Below, piece after piece: positions 44,198 to 53,304 of a stretch of DNA of 64,000 nucleotides (the stretch's first letter is position 1; every line of letters begins with the position of its first letter). Under the pieces are notes generated by a model. It was given only the letters and a program-made list of their open reading frames with translations. It made no database searches and had not been told where the DNA came from. The stretch is taken from assembly GCA_020635955.1 (NCBI GenBank), contig JACJYW010000006.1, positions 45,001 to 109,000 on the forward strand. Reading direction: 5' to 3'. This DNA comes from Crocinitomicaceae bacterium (GTDB lineage: Bacteria; Bacteroidota; Bacteroidia; Flavobacteriales_D; Crocinitomicaceae). The translations under genes and the position numbers were made by a program.

Positions 44198-46075
44198 ATG
44201 TGTGGAATTAATGGAATATATAGGTTTAATGGGTTTGCTGATGATGGAAAGATCATTAGCACAATGAATGACACCATTAAACACAGGGGACCTGATGCAG
44301 AAGGAGTTTATAAAGATGAACTGGTTCATTTAGGACATAGAAGGTTATCAATTATTGATGTAGAAGAGAGATCGAATCAACCTTTTATTTCTCAAGACGG
44401 CCGTTATGCAATGGTATTTAACGGTGAGATCTATAATTTTTGGGAAATAAGAGCTGAGCTTACTGACTATAACTTCATAACAGATAGTGATACGGAAGTT
44501 GTTCTGGCCGCTTATCTAAAATGGAGTGAAAGTGCTTTGGAACGATTCAATGGGATGTTTGCCTTTGCTATTTGGGATAAACATACCAAAGAGTTGTTTA
44601 TTGCCAGAGACAGATTAGGTATAAAACCACTCTATTACTTCTTATCGGATGATGAGATAGTCTTCTCTTCTTCGGTGAAGTCTATCCTGAGTACTGGTTT
44701 GATAGATAAAAAGATAAGACCGGATAGTTTGATAGATTATTTGCGTTTTCAAACCGTTCATGCGCCTTTTACCCTAATTGAATCGGTGATGTCGTTAATG
44801 CCAGGTCAGTATCTTAGGATAAATGAATTGGACGGTATACAATTCAAAACTTACTGGAATCCAATTTCGAAAGCTAAAATGGTTTTTGAAGATCTTGAAG
44901 TCACAAAAAGTAAAGTTCGAGAGGGATTAACTAAAAGTGTTGAAAGAAGATTAGTTGCAGATGTACCCTTCGGGGCATTTTTATCAGGTGGAATTGATAG
45001 CTCTATTGTGGTAGGATTAATGTCTCAGATCCACTCTCAAAAAGTAGATACATTTTCAATTGTTTTTAAGGAAGACCAATTTTCTGAGAGAGTATTCGCT
45101 AAAATGATCGCTGATAAATTCAATACCGATCATCACGAAATAGAGTTAAGTGTTGATGAATTTAAAGAGATGATTCCGACAGCCCTATCTTTGATGGATC
45201 ACCCTTCAGGAGATGGGCTTAATACATTTGTAGTTTCAAAAAAGACAAGAGAGGCGGGTGTAAAAATGGCATTGTCCGGATTAGGAGGAGATGAGCTTTT
45301 TGCTGGATATAGCATTTTTAGACAGGTGAGAGAGCTACAGCAAAAAACCTGGTTAAAAAGTTTCCCGGCATATGCACGAAAGCCTTTTGCCAATTTATAT
45401 CATACGATAAAAGGAGATGTAGCTTCAAAAAAGATTGCAGAACTACTCAAACAAGAATACTTCGATATGGAGTATATCTATCAATTTTACAGACAAACAT
45501 TGATGGATGACCAGATCAAGAAGTTGGTCAATGTTCAACCTCTACCACTTAATCAGAGTTTTAAAATAGCTCATGATCTGGTTGGGTACAATACCGCTGG
45601 ATGGAATCTGCCTTCACTTTCCAGAATTTCAGTAGCTGAAATCTCTACCTATATGCAAAATGTATTACTTAGAGATGCTGATCAAATGAGTATGGCTAAC
45701 AGTTTAGAGGTTAGGGTGCCATTTTTAGATCATGAGTTAGTAGAGTACGTTATGGGGATACCGGATAAACATAAATTTCCGAAAACTCCAAAACAATTAT
45801 TGGTCTCTTCATTTGAAGACTTATTGCCGAGAGAAGTTTATGATCGCGAAAAAATGGGATTTGTACTGCCATATGAAAAATGGATGAAGGAAGATCTAAG
45901 ATCTTTTTGTTCTGAGCGTCTGGAAGAACTGAAAAAATTAAGATATTTCAAGGCTGATCAACTCGATAAGTTGTGGAATGAATTCTTATCGGGTAATAAA
46001 CGTGTAACCTGGTCGAGAATATGGCCGTTAGTTGTACTTGGAGACTGGATCAAAACGAATGAAGTTAGACATTAA
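44198..46075 (+). CDS. asnB: glutamine-hydrolysing asparagine synthetase-type amidotransferase
   Basis: 625 residues. Class II amidotransferase with N-terminal nucleophile Cys2 (MCGINGIYRF), then NDTIKHRGPDAEGVY and MVFNGEIYNF; C-terminal synthetase domain with PP-loop LSGGIDSSIVVGLM (about 262-275). The reaction is Asp plus Gln to Asn, but AsnB paralogues in polysaccharide loci often amidate sugars instead. It is here the first gene of an operon with two glycosyltransferases and an acetyltransferase, so a glycan role is likely. Overlaps the next gene by 17 bp. Confidence 0.93.
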   Translation: MCGINGIYRFNGFADDGKIISTMNDTIKHRGPDAEGVYKDELVHLGHRRLSIIDVEERSNQPFISQDGRYAMVFNGEIYNFWEIRAELTDYNFITDSDTEVVLAAYLKWSESALERFNGMFAFAIWDKHTKELFIARDRLGIKPLYYFLSDDEIVFSSSVKSILSTGLIDKKIRPDSLIDYLRFQTVHAPFTLIESVMSLMPGQYLRINELDGIQFKTYWNPISKAKMVFEDLEVTKSKVREGLTKSVERRLVADVPFGAFLSGGIDSSIVVGLMSQIHSQKVDTFSIVFKEDQFSERVFAKMIADKFNTDHHEIELSVDEFKEMIPTALSLMDHPSGDGLNTFVVSKKTREAGVKMALSGLGGDELFAGYSIFRQVRELQQKTWLKSFPAYARKPFANLYHTIKGDVASKKIAELLKQEYFDMEYIYQFYRQTLMDDQIKKLVNVQPLPLNQSFKIAHDLVGYNTAGWNLPSLSRISVAEISTYMQNVLLRDADQMSMANSLEVRVPFLDHELVEYVMGIPDKHKFPKTPKQLLVSSFEDLLPREVYDREKMGFVLPYEKWMKEDLRSFCSERLEELKKLRYFKADQLDKLWNEFLSGNKRVTWSRIWPLVVLGDWIKTNEVRH

Positions 46076-47219
46076 AAAGCGCATATTGGTTTGTATAGAT
46101 TGGTATGAACCCGGCTTCAAGGCTGGAGGTCCAATTCGATCTGTTGCTAATATTGTCAATACTTTAAAGGATGATTATGAGTTTTACATACTAACATCTG
46201 CCTATGATCTGGGTGAAACTCAACCATATATTAATGTGCCTCTTAATGAATGGTATGATAGTGATGGATTATTTCTGAAGTATCTTGATCGAAAAATGTT
46301 ATCGTCTGGTGCTATTCGACGAAATATTCTTGAAGTAAATCCTGACCTGATATATTTAAACAGTTTGTTTTCAAAGCGCTTTACATTATTGCCGTTGATA
46401 ACAGCTAGAAGCAAAGGGTATCCTGTTTTATTGGCTCCAAGAGGTATGTTGGGCGGAGAGTCACTTCATATTAAGAAAAGTAAGAAAAGCACATTTTTAG
46501 CCATTTCTAGATTGGTAGGCTTATATAAAAAAGTGACATGGCACGCATCTTCGGTAATTGAGGCTGAAGACATTCGTAAAAAATTTGGAAAGAAAGCAAG
46601 GGTTAGGATAGCTCAGAATATTCCTGTAGGTCAAAAATTAAAATTGGACGAGATTTTAAAGAGCAAGAATGTTGGAGATGCCAAATTCTTATACATGAGT
46701 CGAATTGCACCAATAAAGAATCTTCATTTGGCAATTCAGGCAATTAAACAGATAAAATCTGAACGTAACGTAGTTTTTAAGATCTACGGTAATATTGAGG
46801 ATCAAGAATACTGGGATACTTTTAAGGATGAAATTGGGGATTTTGGAAAGATAAAAATTGAATATTGCGGAGTGGCTAAACCAACTGAGTTGCATGAGAT
46901 CTACCTTGAATCAGATTATTTGATCTTACCAACTAAGCATGAAAATTATGGGCATGCAATTGTCGAAGCCTGGTCAAATGGCTGTCCTGTTATAATTTCT
47001 AAAAATACCCCCTGGAAAAATCTACATGTGCAAAATCTGGGATGGGATATACAATTAAAGAATTTTGACAATTTAGTTGCTGCTGTACAAGAAGCTGTTG
47101 ATACTGATTTTACAACTTATGTATCTCAAGTTCGCGCTTGCTATACCTATTTCAAAGACGTGATCTGTGATCAGGAAGTAGTTGAAGCCAATCGTAAATT
47201 ATTTTCAGATGAAAACTGA
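46059..47219 (+). CDS. GT1/GT4-type glycosyltransferase
   Basis: 386 residues from the ATG at 46059, a conventional start inside the asnB 3' end; the alternative TTG at 46032 adds no conserved sequence. GT-B fold: N-terminal acceptor domain with PGFKAGGPIRSVANIV and the C-terminal donor domain with KFLYMSRIAPIKNLHLAIQAI, and the donor-site ENYGHAIVEAWSNGCPVI (EX7E-type). It transfers a sugar from a nucleotide donor during surface polysaccharide assembly. Overlaps both neighbours (17 and 11 bp). Confidence 0.9.
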   Translation: MKLDIKKRILVCIDWYEPGFKAGGPIRSVANIVNTLKDDYEFYILTSAYDLGETQPYINVPLNEWYDSDGLFLKYLDRKMLSSGAIRRNILEVNPDLIYLNSLFSKRFTLLPLITARSKGYPVLLAPRGMLGGESLHIKKSKKSTFLAISRLVGLYKKVTWHASSVIEAEDIRKKFGKKARVRIAQNIPVGQKLKLDEILKSKNVGDAKFLYMSRIAPIKNLHLAIQAIKQIKSERNVVFKIYGNIEDQEYWDTFKDEIGDFGKIKIEYCGVAKPTELHEIYLESDYLILPTKHENYGHAIVEAWSNGCPVIISKNTPWKNLHVQNLGWDIQLKNFDNLVAAVQEAVDTDFTTYVSQVRACYTYFKDVICDQEVVEANRKLFSDEN

Positions 47220-47760
47220 TCTAAGTAAATTCAATAATGATTGGTATCAGCCTGGAAACAAGATAAAAAGGGCTTTGTGGTTCTGTTTTAATAATTGGTT
47301 CTTGTTGAATAAATACAATCCATTCAGTGGTTTGAAAAAGTTGATACTAAGAATGTTTGGAGCCAAAATTGGGAAAGGTGTGGTGATTAAACCCAGGGTT
47401 AATATTAAATATCCATGGAAATTGGAGATTGGTGACAACACATGGATAGGAGAGGGAGTTTGGATAGATAATTTAGGGCAAGTTAAAATTGGTGCGAATT
47501 GCTGTATTTCTCAAGGAGCGTTACTATTATGTGGTAACCATGATTATAAAAAAGTTTCTTTTGATCTAATGGTTGGAGATATAGAATTAGAAGAAGGAGT
47601 ATGGCTCGGAGCTAAAAGTATTGTAACAGGAAAAGTAAAGTGTTATTCTCATGCTATACTTATGAGTGGTTCAGTAGCATCTGCAGATCTTGAATCCTAT
47701 ACGATTTATCGCGGAAACCCGGCAGAGAAGATACGTGAACGTAAAATGGATAACGAATGA
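47209..47760 (+). CDS. WcaF-type acyltransferase (hexapeptide repeat)
   Basis: 183 residues from the ATG at 47209 (11 bp inside the previous gene); the TTG at 47182 is ignored. N-terminal KRALWFCFNNWFLLNKYNPF (about 21-40) is the WcaF family signature, followed by left-handed beta-helix hexapeptide repeats (IGKGVVIKPRVNIKYPWKLE, IGDNTWIGEGVWIDN, IGANCCISQGALL) and the catalytic-type His in CGNHDYKKVSFD. O-acetylates a sugar of the exopolysaccharide. Ends with a 4-bp ATGA overlap into the next glycosyltransferase gene. Confidence 0.9.
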   Translation: MKTDLSKFNNDWYQPGNKIKRALWFCFNNWFLLNKYNPFSGLKKLILRMFGAKIGKGVVIKPRVNIKYPWKLEIGDNTWIGEGVWIDNLGQVKIGANCCISQGALLLCGNHDYKKVSFDLMVGDIELEEGVWLGAKSIVTGKVKCYSHAILMSGSVASADLESYTIYRGNPAEKIRERKMDNE

Positions 47761-48503
47761 AGGTCTCCATTATAACTGTTTCTTTTAACGCATCCAAAAC
47801 TATAAGGGACACAATAGAATCTGTTATTTCCCAGAAAGGGGTTGATATTGAGTATATTCTGGTAGATGGCAATAGTACTGATGGTACCCAAGATATTATA
47901 CGTTCCTACGGGGAGAAGATCTCAAAGTTTATTTCTGAACCGGATAATGGTATATATGACGGAATGAATAAAGGGGTGTCCCTTGCTTCAGGTGATATAA
48001 TTGGTATCCTCAACGCGGATGATGTATATGCTTATGACGAAGTACTAAAAGATATAATTTCAGTTTTTAAATCAGATGTGGAAGGTGTATATGCTGATTT
48101 GGTTTATGTTGCTGAAGATGATCTGAGTAAAGTTAAAAGAACATGGGTTTCTAAATCCTATGTTCATGGCTCTTTCAGAAAAGGATGGATGCCACCACAT
48201 CCCACATTTTTCGTAAAAAGAGAAGTCTACGAAAAATATGGTTCCTACACACTTCAACTCAGATCCGCTGCCGATTATGAATTCATGCTTCGTGTAATCC
48301 ACAAAAATGAGATCAAGGTAGGTTATCTCAATAAAGTTATTGTTAGAATGAGGGTAGGCGGTACAAGTAACGCCTCTTTAAAAAACAGGGTCAAGGCCAA
48401 TAAAGAAGATAAAATAGCCTGGAAAATGAATGGTTTAAAACCAGCTCCTTTTACAATGATCAGAAAACCATTATCTAAAATTGGTCAGTTTTTTAAGCGA
48501 TAG
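47757..48503 (+). CDS. GT2-family glycosyltransferase
   Basis: 248 residues, GT-A fold. ITVSFNASKTIRDTIESVIS (about 6-25), VDGNSTDGTQDIIRSYG, SEPDNGIYDGMNKGVSLASG, and the DxD-like metal site GILNADDVY. The C-terminal part (PHPTFFVKREVYEKYG, RSAADYEFMLRV) is typical of colanic-acid WcaA/WcaE-like enzymes. Fourth and last gene of the asnB operon, translationally coupled to the acetyltransferase. Confidence 0.92.
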   Translation: MKVSIITVSFNASKTIRDTIESVISQKGVDIEYILVDGNSTDGTQDIIRSYGEKISKFISEPDNGIYDGMNKGVSLASGDIIGILNADDVYAYDEVLKDIISVFKSDVEGVYADLVYVAEDDLSKVKRTWVSKSYVHGSFRKGWMPPHPTFFVKREVYEKYGSYTLQLRSAADYEFMLRVIHKNEIKVGYLNKVIVRMRVGGTSNASLKNRVKANKEDKIAWKMNGLKPAPFTMIRKPLSKIGQFFKR

Positions 48504-48581
48504 GATTTCAATATTTCCCAAGCTTTACCCTTCCTGTTCCTGTGGTTTTTCCTAACTTGTTTCCGATTAAATCAATCCAAC

Positions 48582-50654
48582 ATGAAAAAAATATACTTTT
48601 TAGCACTTGGTGCTTTATTTACTAATGCTGTCAATGCTCAAACAATGAATGAGAATTTTGACGGTTACACAGCTGGAACCTATATGGGTAATAATTCTGC
48701 TTTATGGTCAACATGGAGTGGTACTACCGGTGGTGCCGAAGATGTTCAGGTGACCACGGCTAATGCCAATAGTGGTTCGAACTCAATTTATTTTTCAAGC
48801 ACTACTCAAGCCGGTGGTCCTCAAGATGTGATCGTAGATTTTCAGGGAGTGTACAATTATGGACACTTTAACTGGTCTTCAATGTTCTTTGTTGAGTCAG
48901 GAAAAGGTGCATACTTTAATTTTCAAGGTCAATCAACTCCTGGTCAGTCATGGACATTGAATTGTCAAATGGATCATAATGGAAACATACAGATTGATGA
49001 TAGTTATGCTATTTGGGTGGACGGAACATATCCTCAAAACACCTGGTTTGAATTGGAATTTGATATCGATTTGAATAATGATTTTTGGGAAGTATTCATC
49101 AATGGTGTTTCACAAGGGAAATTTCAAAATGAAACTAATCAATTGGCCACAATGGATATTTATCCTGTAAATAATTCGGATAACGGAGGTAATAATGTTG
49201 CTGGATTTTATATGGATGATTTTCAATACACTTATACACCTTATTCATTACCAACTTTAAATGGTGCGGTAACTTATATTGGTGATTTTCACAATGTAGC
49301 TGGTCCTCCAGATGTTGCTGGTGTAGTGGGTTCGGCATTCAGTCCGGTTGTAACCGTTAGAAATTTGGGAACAACAACCATAACTTCATTTGATCTTGAA
49401 ATTGCTCATAACGGAGCTACAGTATTGGAATCGATAACTGGTGTAAGTATCCCTTCACTGGGTGAATATGAATATGAATTTGTTGGTGAAGTTATACTGA
49501 CAAGTGGGTCGAATGATGTCTCAGTAACCATATCAAATGTTAATGGGGGTACTGATGATGATGCAGCTGATGATACTAAATCTTTGCCAGTGGATCCAAT
49601 TACACCGGCTACAGGAAAAGTAGTGTATGTAGAAGAAGGAACTGGAACCTGGTGTCAATGGTGCCCGAGAGGTGCAGTTATGATGGATAGAATGCAAAAA
49701 TTATATCCTGATCTTTTTGCTGGCGTAGCTGTTCATAATAATGATCCAATGGAAGATGTGGTATTTGATGCAGGTGTTGATGCTTTAACAGCTGGCTATC
49801 CATCTGCTTTGGTTGAAAGAGGAGGAGATATTGATCCTTCTCAAATTGAGTCACAATTTTTACAACATGTTGTTGTAGCACCAACTGCATTTATAACTGT
49901 TGGAGCATCCTATGATTCAGGAAATGGTATTTTAAGCGCATCAGTAACAGCTGATTTTCAATCTACCGTTAGCGGACAATGGAAACTAGCTTGTATAATT
50001 TCAGAAGACAGTGTTACGGGTTCAGGATCCGGTTGGTCACAATCCAATGCATATTCTGGCGGTGGTAGTGGTCCAATGGGAGGATTCGAATCATTACCTT
50101 CTACAGTTCCCGCTAGCCAAATGAACTATAATCATGTTGGTCGAAGAATACTTCCTGATTTTAATGGACATGAGAACAGTTTTCCAACTACAAACTCTGG
50201 TGATGTTCATACCGTTGATTTCATATTTCAACTTGATCCTAATTGGGATGTTGATCAGATCCATATCATTGGAATTCTCGTTGCTCCTGGCGGAACTGTT
50301 GACAATGCAGGTAAGGCTTCAATTGCAGAAGCTGAAGCAAATGGCTACGTTTCTTCTACCGAAGTAATTGATGAATTTGCTGGATTTGTGGAATTAAGTG
50401 ATATTGGAGAAATTAGTTTATATCCTAATCCTTCAACAGGAATCAGTAATTTGACTTTACCAAACGTTGATAATGAAACTGTGATATTGAATGTATTCAA
50501 TATGGAAGGAAAGATTATTGCATCAAGAAATTATGGTGAATTAAGTGGTGCACAAATTTTACCTATCATCACTTCTCAATATGATGCAGGAATTTATACC
50601 GTTCAGGTTATCGTTGGGGATAAACAAGAAATTAGAAAATTGATTGTTGAATAA
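48582..50654 (+). CDS. Omp28-like secreted protein with T9SS sorting domain
   Basis: 690 residues. Signal peptide 1-19 (ending AVNAQ). Residues about 20-220: jelly-roll, carbohydrate-binding-like. About 230-335: CARDB/FN3-like (VVTVRNLGTTTITSFDLEIA). About 345-600: an Omp28-type thioredoxin-like domain with VYVEEGTGTWCQWCPRG, where CQWC replaces the thioredoxin CxxC. The last 75 residues form the type IX secretion type A domain (ISLYPNPSTGISNL ... GIYTVQVIVGDKQEIRKLIV). A cell-surface protein that may bind ligands or handle disulfides; followed by a strong terminator. Confidence 0.88.
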   Translation: MKKIYFLALGALFTNAVNAQTMNENFDGYTAGTYMGNNSALWSTWSGTTGGAEDVQVTTANANSGSNSIYFSSTTQAGGPQDVIVDFQGVYNYGHFNWSSMFFVESGKGAYFNFQGQSTPGQSWTLNCQMDHNGNIQIDDSYAIWVDGTYPQNTWFELEFDIDLNNDFWEVFINGVSQGKFQNETNQLATMDIYPVNNSDNGGNNVAGFYMDDFQYTYTPYSLPTLNGAVTYIGDFHNVAGPPDVAGVVGSAFSPVVTVRNLGTTTITSFDLEIAHNGATVLESITGVSIPSLGEYEYEFVGEVILTSGSNDVSVTISNVNGGTDDDAADDTKSLPVDPITPATGKVVYVEEGTGTWCQWCPRGAVMMDRMQKLYPDLFAGVAVHNNDPMEDVVFDAGVDALTAGYPSALVERGGDIDPSQIESQFLQHVVVAPTAFITVGASYDSGNGILSASVTADFQSTVSGQWKLACIISEDSVTGSGSGWSQSNAYSGGGSGPMGGFESLPSTVPASQMNYNHVGRRILPDFNGHENSFPTTNSGDVHTVDFIFQLDPNWDVDQIHIIGILVAPGGTVDNAGKASIAEAEANGYVSSTEVIDEFAGFVELSDIGEISLYPNPSTGISNLTLPNVDNETVILNVFNMEGKIIASRNYGELSGAQILPIITSQYDAGIYTVQVIVGDKQEIRKLIVE

Positions 50655-50681
50655 ACAATTGAGATCAATTAAAATAAAGAG

Positions 50682-50714
50682 TAGGGGAGTTATATGACTC
50701 CCCTATTTTTTTTT
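50682..50714 (+). terminator. intrinsic terminator after the Omp28-like gene
   Basis: 9-bp perfect stem TAGGGGAGT / ACTCCCCTA with a TATATG loop, followed by nine T residues, 28 bp past the stop codon. Confidence 0.9.
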
Positions 50715-50818
50715 GACCTGTTTTAACATTGCGTTTGTGAAAAATAAAGGGACTGTAGAAGATAGGCACAGGATTTGCTCTGTAACTTTGCAGGAAAGAG
50801 GACGCTGAAGACGATAAT

Positions 50819-51790
50819 ATGATCAAAACAAAGGGAATTATCTCTATCATTTTTTTAGGGATTGGAATATTGAATTGGGGCCAGTCAAAATTTGACAAAC
50901 ATTTGCTGGAAGTAACATTGGAAGGAACGGGAGAACAAGTACATTTTGTAAAGACCCCTGATCTATTTGATGAAAGATGGGATACTTTACCACAACCTAA
51001 TTTTTGGCGTCATGTTATGGAAATGCCCCCTGATTCTGGTATCATGAATATTTGGGAAACGAGAGAAATTCTTGAATACGTGTGGATTAAGGATTGGAAT
51101 AAATTAAGTGAAGACGACAAAGACGATTACCGACAATCTTTAAGAAATAAATTCAATTTGGATTCCAATACCCGAATTGTAATGACCACTGGAAAAAGCG
51201 ATTTTTTCCAATTTGAAAAAGTATTTCCAAGTATATCCAGAGGTGTGGAACTTTTTATCGAATATGATACTGATCCATGGTATGCTCAGGCAATTTTAAT
51301 GATTGAAAGTCCCGGCAAATTAGCGTATTCAAATGTAGGAGCATTGGGCCCTTTTCAACTTATGAAAACTGTAGCGCGTAATCATGGTCTGACAGTGAAC
51401 AAATATGTAGATGAGAGAAAAGATTTTGATAGATCTGCCTATGGTTCTTCACATTTAATTAGAACTTCTTGCATTCCTGAAGCCAAGCGTATTCTGAACA
51501 AGTTCGGGATTACTGTGCGAGGAGATGATGAATATAAATTATGGTTCAGATTATTGGTATTACACATATATCATGCAGGAGCTGGAAATGTAGATGGATT
51601 ACTAGTAAATGTTGTGAAACCAAAGCAAGGTGGTCAGGGGTTCATTAAAACCATTTGGCATTCTCAGTATGGTAATTTTGGAAATTCATCTCAAAATTAT
51701 AGTCAGTTAGCACTTGCATCTCTGTTGGTATTAGATGATCTTATTCATGTGAAGTGTAGCGCAATGGAAGATTGTCATTACGAGAATTAA
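50819..51790 (+). CDS. lytic transglycosylase-like protein (SLT fold)
   Basis: 323 residues. Signal peptide 1-21 (ending NWGQ). The SLT-type core begins at AQAILMIESPGKLAYSNVGALGPFQLM (about 156-182), with candidate catalytic Glu163 and the SNVGALGPFQLM segment matching the family's GAxGxxQxM pattern. A later VLHIYHAGAGNVDGLL corresponds to the AYNAGxG motif. It should cleave peptidoglycan glycan strands in the periplasm. The N-terminal 150 residues are not recognised. Transcribed alone. Confidence 0.85.
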   Translation: MIKTKGIISIIFLGIGILNWGQSKFDKHLLEVTLEGTGEQVHFVKTPDLFDERWDTLPQPNFWRHVMEMPPDSGIMNIWETREILEYVWIKDWNKLSEDDKDDYRQSLRNKFNLDSNTRIVMTTGKSDFFQFEKVFPSISRGVELFIEYDTDPWYAQAILMIESPGKLAYSNVGALGPFQLMKTVARNHGLTVNKYVDERKDFDRSAYGSSHLIRTSCIPEAKRILNKFGITVRGDDEYKLWFRLLVLHIYHAGAGNVDGLLVNVVKPKQGGQGFIKTIWHSQYGNFGNSSQNYSQLALASLLVLDDLIHVKCSAMEDCHYEN

Positions 51791-52085
51791 TATGGGCATA
51801 TTCTAAAAAATCATGATCGTAAAGTTACTATAGTAGGCTACCTTATCCATTTACAGCTCATAGTTGCGGGCCGCTCAGTAATCTCACTTTGTCATACTAG
51901 GTCTTCTCTTTGTCGCCCGGTTTAACTTCGTTCAGCTATGCTTTATGTCCCACAAGCTAACCGCTTTCAATGGGGCAGAAAATGGAATAAAGCTAAGATC
52001 AATTTGAATTAATTTGCAATCTGTGCTCTTCAAAGAAGTACGATTAGTTAATTCATATGAAAGGGTGCATGAAGTAAACTTTCTT
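51791..52085. other. gene-poor stretch with no recognisable feature
   Basis: About 295 bp between the transglycosylase stop and the small membrane protein. The middle (about 51860-51980) is richer in G and C than its surroundings, with segments such as TTGCGGGCCGCTCAG and CTTTGTCGCCCGG. Stop codons interrupt all frames. It could be decayed coding or mobile-element sequence or a structured RNA. I see no terminal repeats. Confidence 0.5.
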
Positions 52086-52430
52086 TTAGAGTATCAGAAA
52101 AACTCCAAGCCCTAATAGAATAATGGGCCAAAATGCCACCGGAATGAACATGAAAGAATGTGACCAATGTGAGCTGGTTTTAGAGTTTTCCTCAGTCGTT
52201 TCCTGACCTCTCGGAATGGAACCTACCGGTTGCTCATTGTCCTCATTGCTTTCACCTCCCTTAAGAATAAGAAATAAAAGGGTAGTTGGAATAGAGGTCC
52301 AGATCAATGTCCAGCCCATATAGCTGCCATTTCCTAATCTGGTGTCATCAAAGCCATAGCTAGTCAGCCAGGCGCAAATAAAAAAGAAAATCAAAATGGC
52401 GATACCGGCGCCTCTCCAAAAAAATACCAT
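52086..52430 (-). CDS. small two-to-three-helix membrane protein, unknown
   Basis: 114 residues. Hydrophobic segments at about 8-26 (GIAILIFFFICAWLTSYGF), 39-58 (GWTLIWTSIPTTLLFLIL) and 93-113 (FIPVAFWPIILLGLGVFLIL), with a polar acidic loop between the last two (GGESNEDNEQPVG). No family recognised. It is an orphan between two gene-poor patches of atypical composition, so it may be of foreign or decayed origin, but the intact frame and membrane pattern support a real gene. Confidence 0.65.
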   Translation of the reverse strand: MVFFWRGAGIAILIFFFICAWLTSYGFDDTRLGNGSYMGWTLIWTSIPTTLLFLILKGGESNEDNEQPVGSIPRGQETTEENSKTSSHWSHSFMFIPVAFWPIILLGLGVFLIL

Positions 52431-52706
52431 AACGAAAAGAAAAAAAAGGACCCGTATAGTTAAAATGTGGAATTCTTCAAAATTACACGTTTCGGGCTAC
52501 CGGCCTGGCACGTAATCCTCTGTTATCACATAAAGTGTCCACCAATGGTGGGTTGAGGCCTGACGTCAAGAGGCAGCTAAGTTCACCCTTTTAATGTTTA
52601 AATACTAAGAACCAAATACTGCTATACGGGCTCTCCGATCATTCGGAGATAGGACCACAATTCCATCTCTGTGGCAGGATCCATACATTAAAATTAATAG
52701 AATTAA
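52431..52706. other. intergenic stretch with three hairpins
   Basis: About 275 bp holding hairpins CCACC-AAT-GGTGG (52539-52551), CTCCGA-TCAT-TCGGAG (52633-52648) and CCACA / TGTGG (52655-52674). No open frame. More GC-rich than the flanks around 52490-52580. On the minus strand it lies between the pabA-type gene end and the small membrane protein start, so it could be that gene's leader, a terminator region or a separate structured RNA. Confidence 0.5.
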
Positions 52707-53273
52707 TTAAAATTTAGTGAGGAAGTTTTCAACCATCTGTTTACCATGCTCGGTAAGTATTGATTCAGGATGAAATTGAACTCCGCAAATCGGAAGTTCC
52801 TGATGTTCAAAAGCCATGATCACTCCATTTTCAGATCTGGCAGTTATATTCAATTCAACAGGAAAATCACTTTCAAGTGCCGCCCAGGAATGGTAAAGTC
52901 CAATATTGATACTTTCCGGAATATTTGCAAAAAAGCGCGAATTAGGTACAATCAAACATTTTTCCTGAACGCCATGTTTAACCAACTTTTGATTGAATAT
53001 CTTACCCTTTAAATTTTCTATGATAGCCTGAAAACCTAAACAAACACCAAGAATTGGAATTTCACCTATGTATTTTGAGATAAGTTCAGGCATTTGATTC
53101 GCCTCTGATGGTAGGCCTGGTCCTGGAGATAAAACGATCTTATCAAAGTCATTTATTTGCACAGATTGAAGCGCATCATTTCTGACCACTGAAACCTCAC
53201 AATCAAAACTTTCTAAGTAGTGTACTAGGTTGTAAGTGAATGAATCGTAATTATCTATTAAAAGGATTTTCAA
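52707..53273 (-). CDS. pabA: glutamine amidotransferase component of aminodeoxychorismate/anthranilate synthase
   Basis: 188 residues, class I glutamine amidotransferase. N-terminal LLIDNYDSFTYNLVHYL, oxyanion LSPGPGLPSEA, nucleophile Cys78 in LGVCLGFQAI, and FHPESILTEHG with the His-Glu dyad. It supplies ammonia to a chorismate-using partner: PabB (folate) or TrpE (tryptophan). No partner or trp gene lies nearby, and a free-standing copy favours the PabA role, though one protein may serve both. The promoter box is at 53291-53298. Confidence 0.88.
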   Translation of the reverse strand: MKILLIDNYDSFTYNLVHYLESFDCEVSVVRNDALQSVQINDFDKIVLSPGPGLPSEANQMPELISKYIGEIPILGVCLGFQAIIENLKGKIFNQKLVKHGVQEKCLIVPNSRFFANIPESINIGLYHSWAALESDFPVELNITARSENGVIMAFEHQELPICGVQFHPESILTEHGKQMVENFLTKF

Positions 53274-53290
53274 TTCTTTTTATTTTAGCT

Positions 53291-53298
53291 CAAATTTA
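53291..53298 (-). promoter_or_regulatory. -7 box for the pabA-type gene
   Basis: Minus-strand TAAATTTG matches TAnnTTTG in the 31-bp divergent gap to ridA. Predicted start near 53284 with an 11-nt leader. The ridA promoter must overlap this region. Confidence 0.5.
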
Positions 53299-53304
53299 AT
53301 TGAA

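Noticed and set aside
51791..52706. Insertion sequence around the orphan membrane protein
   Set aside because: No transposase fragment, terminal inverted repeats or target duplication could be found by eye; kept only as an atypical patch.
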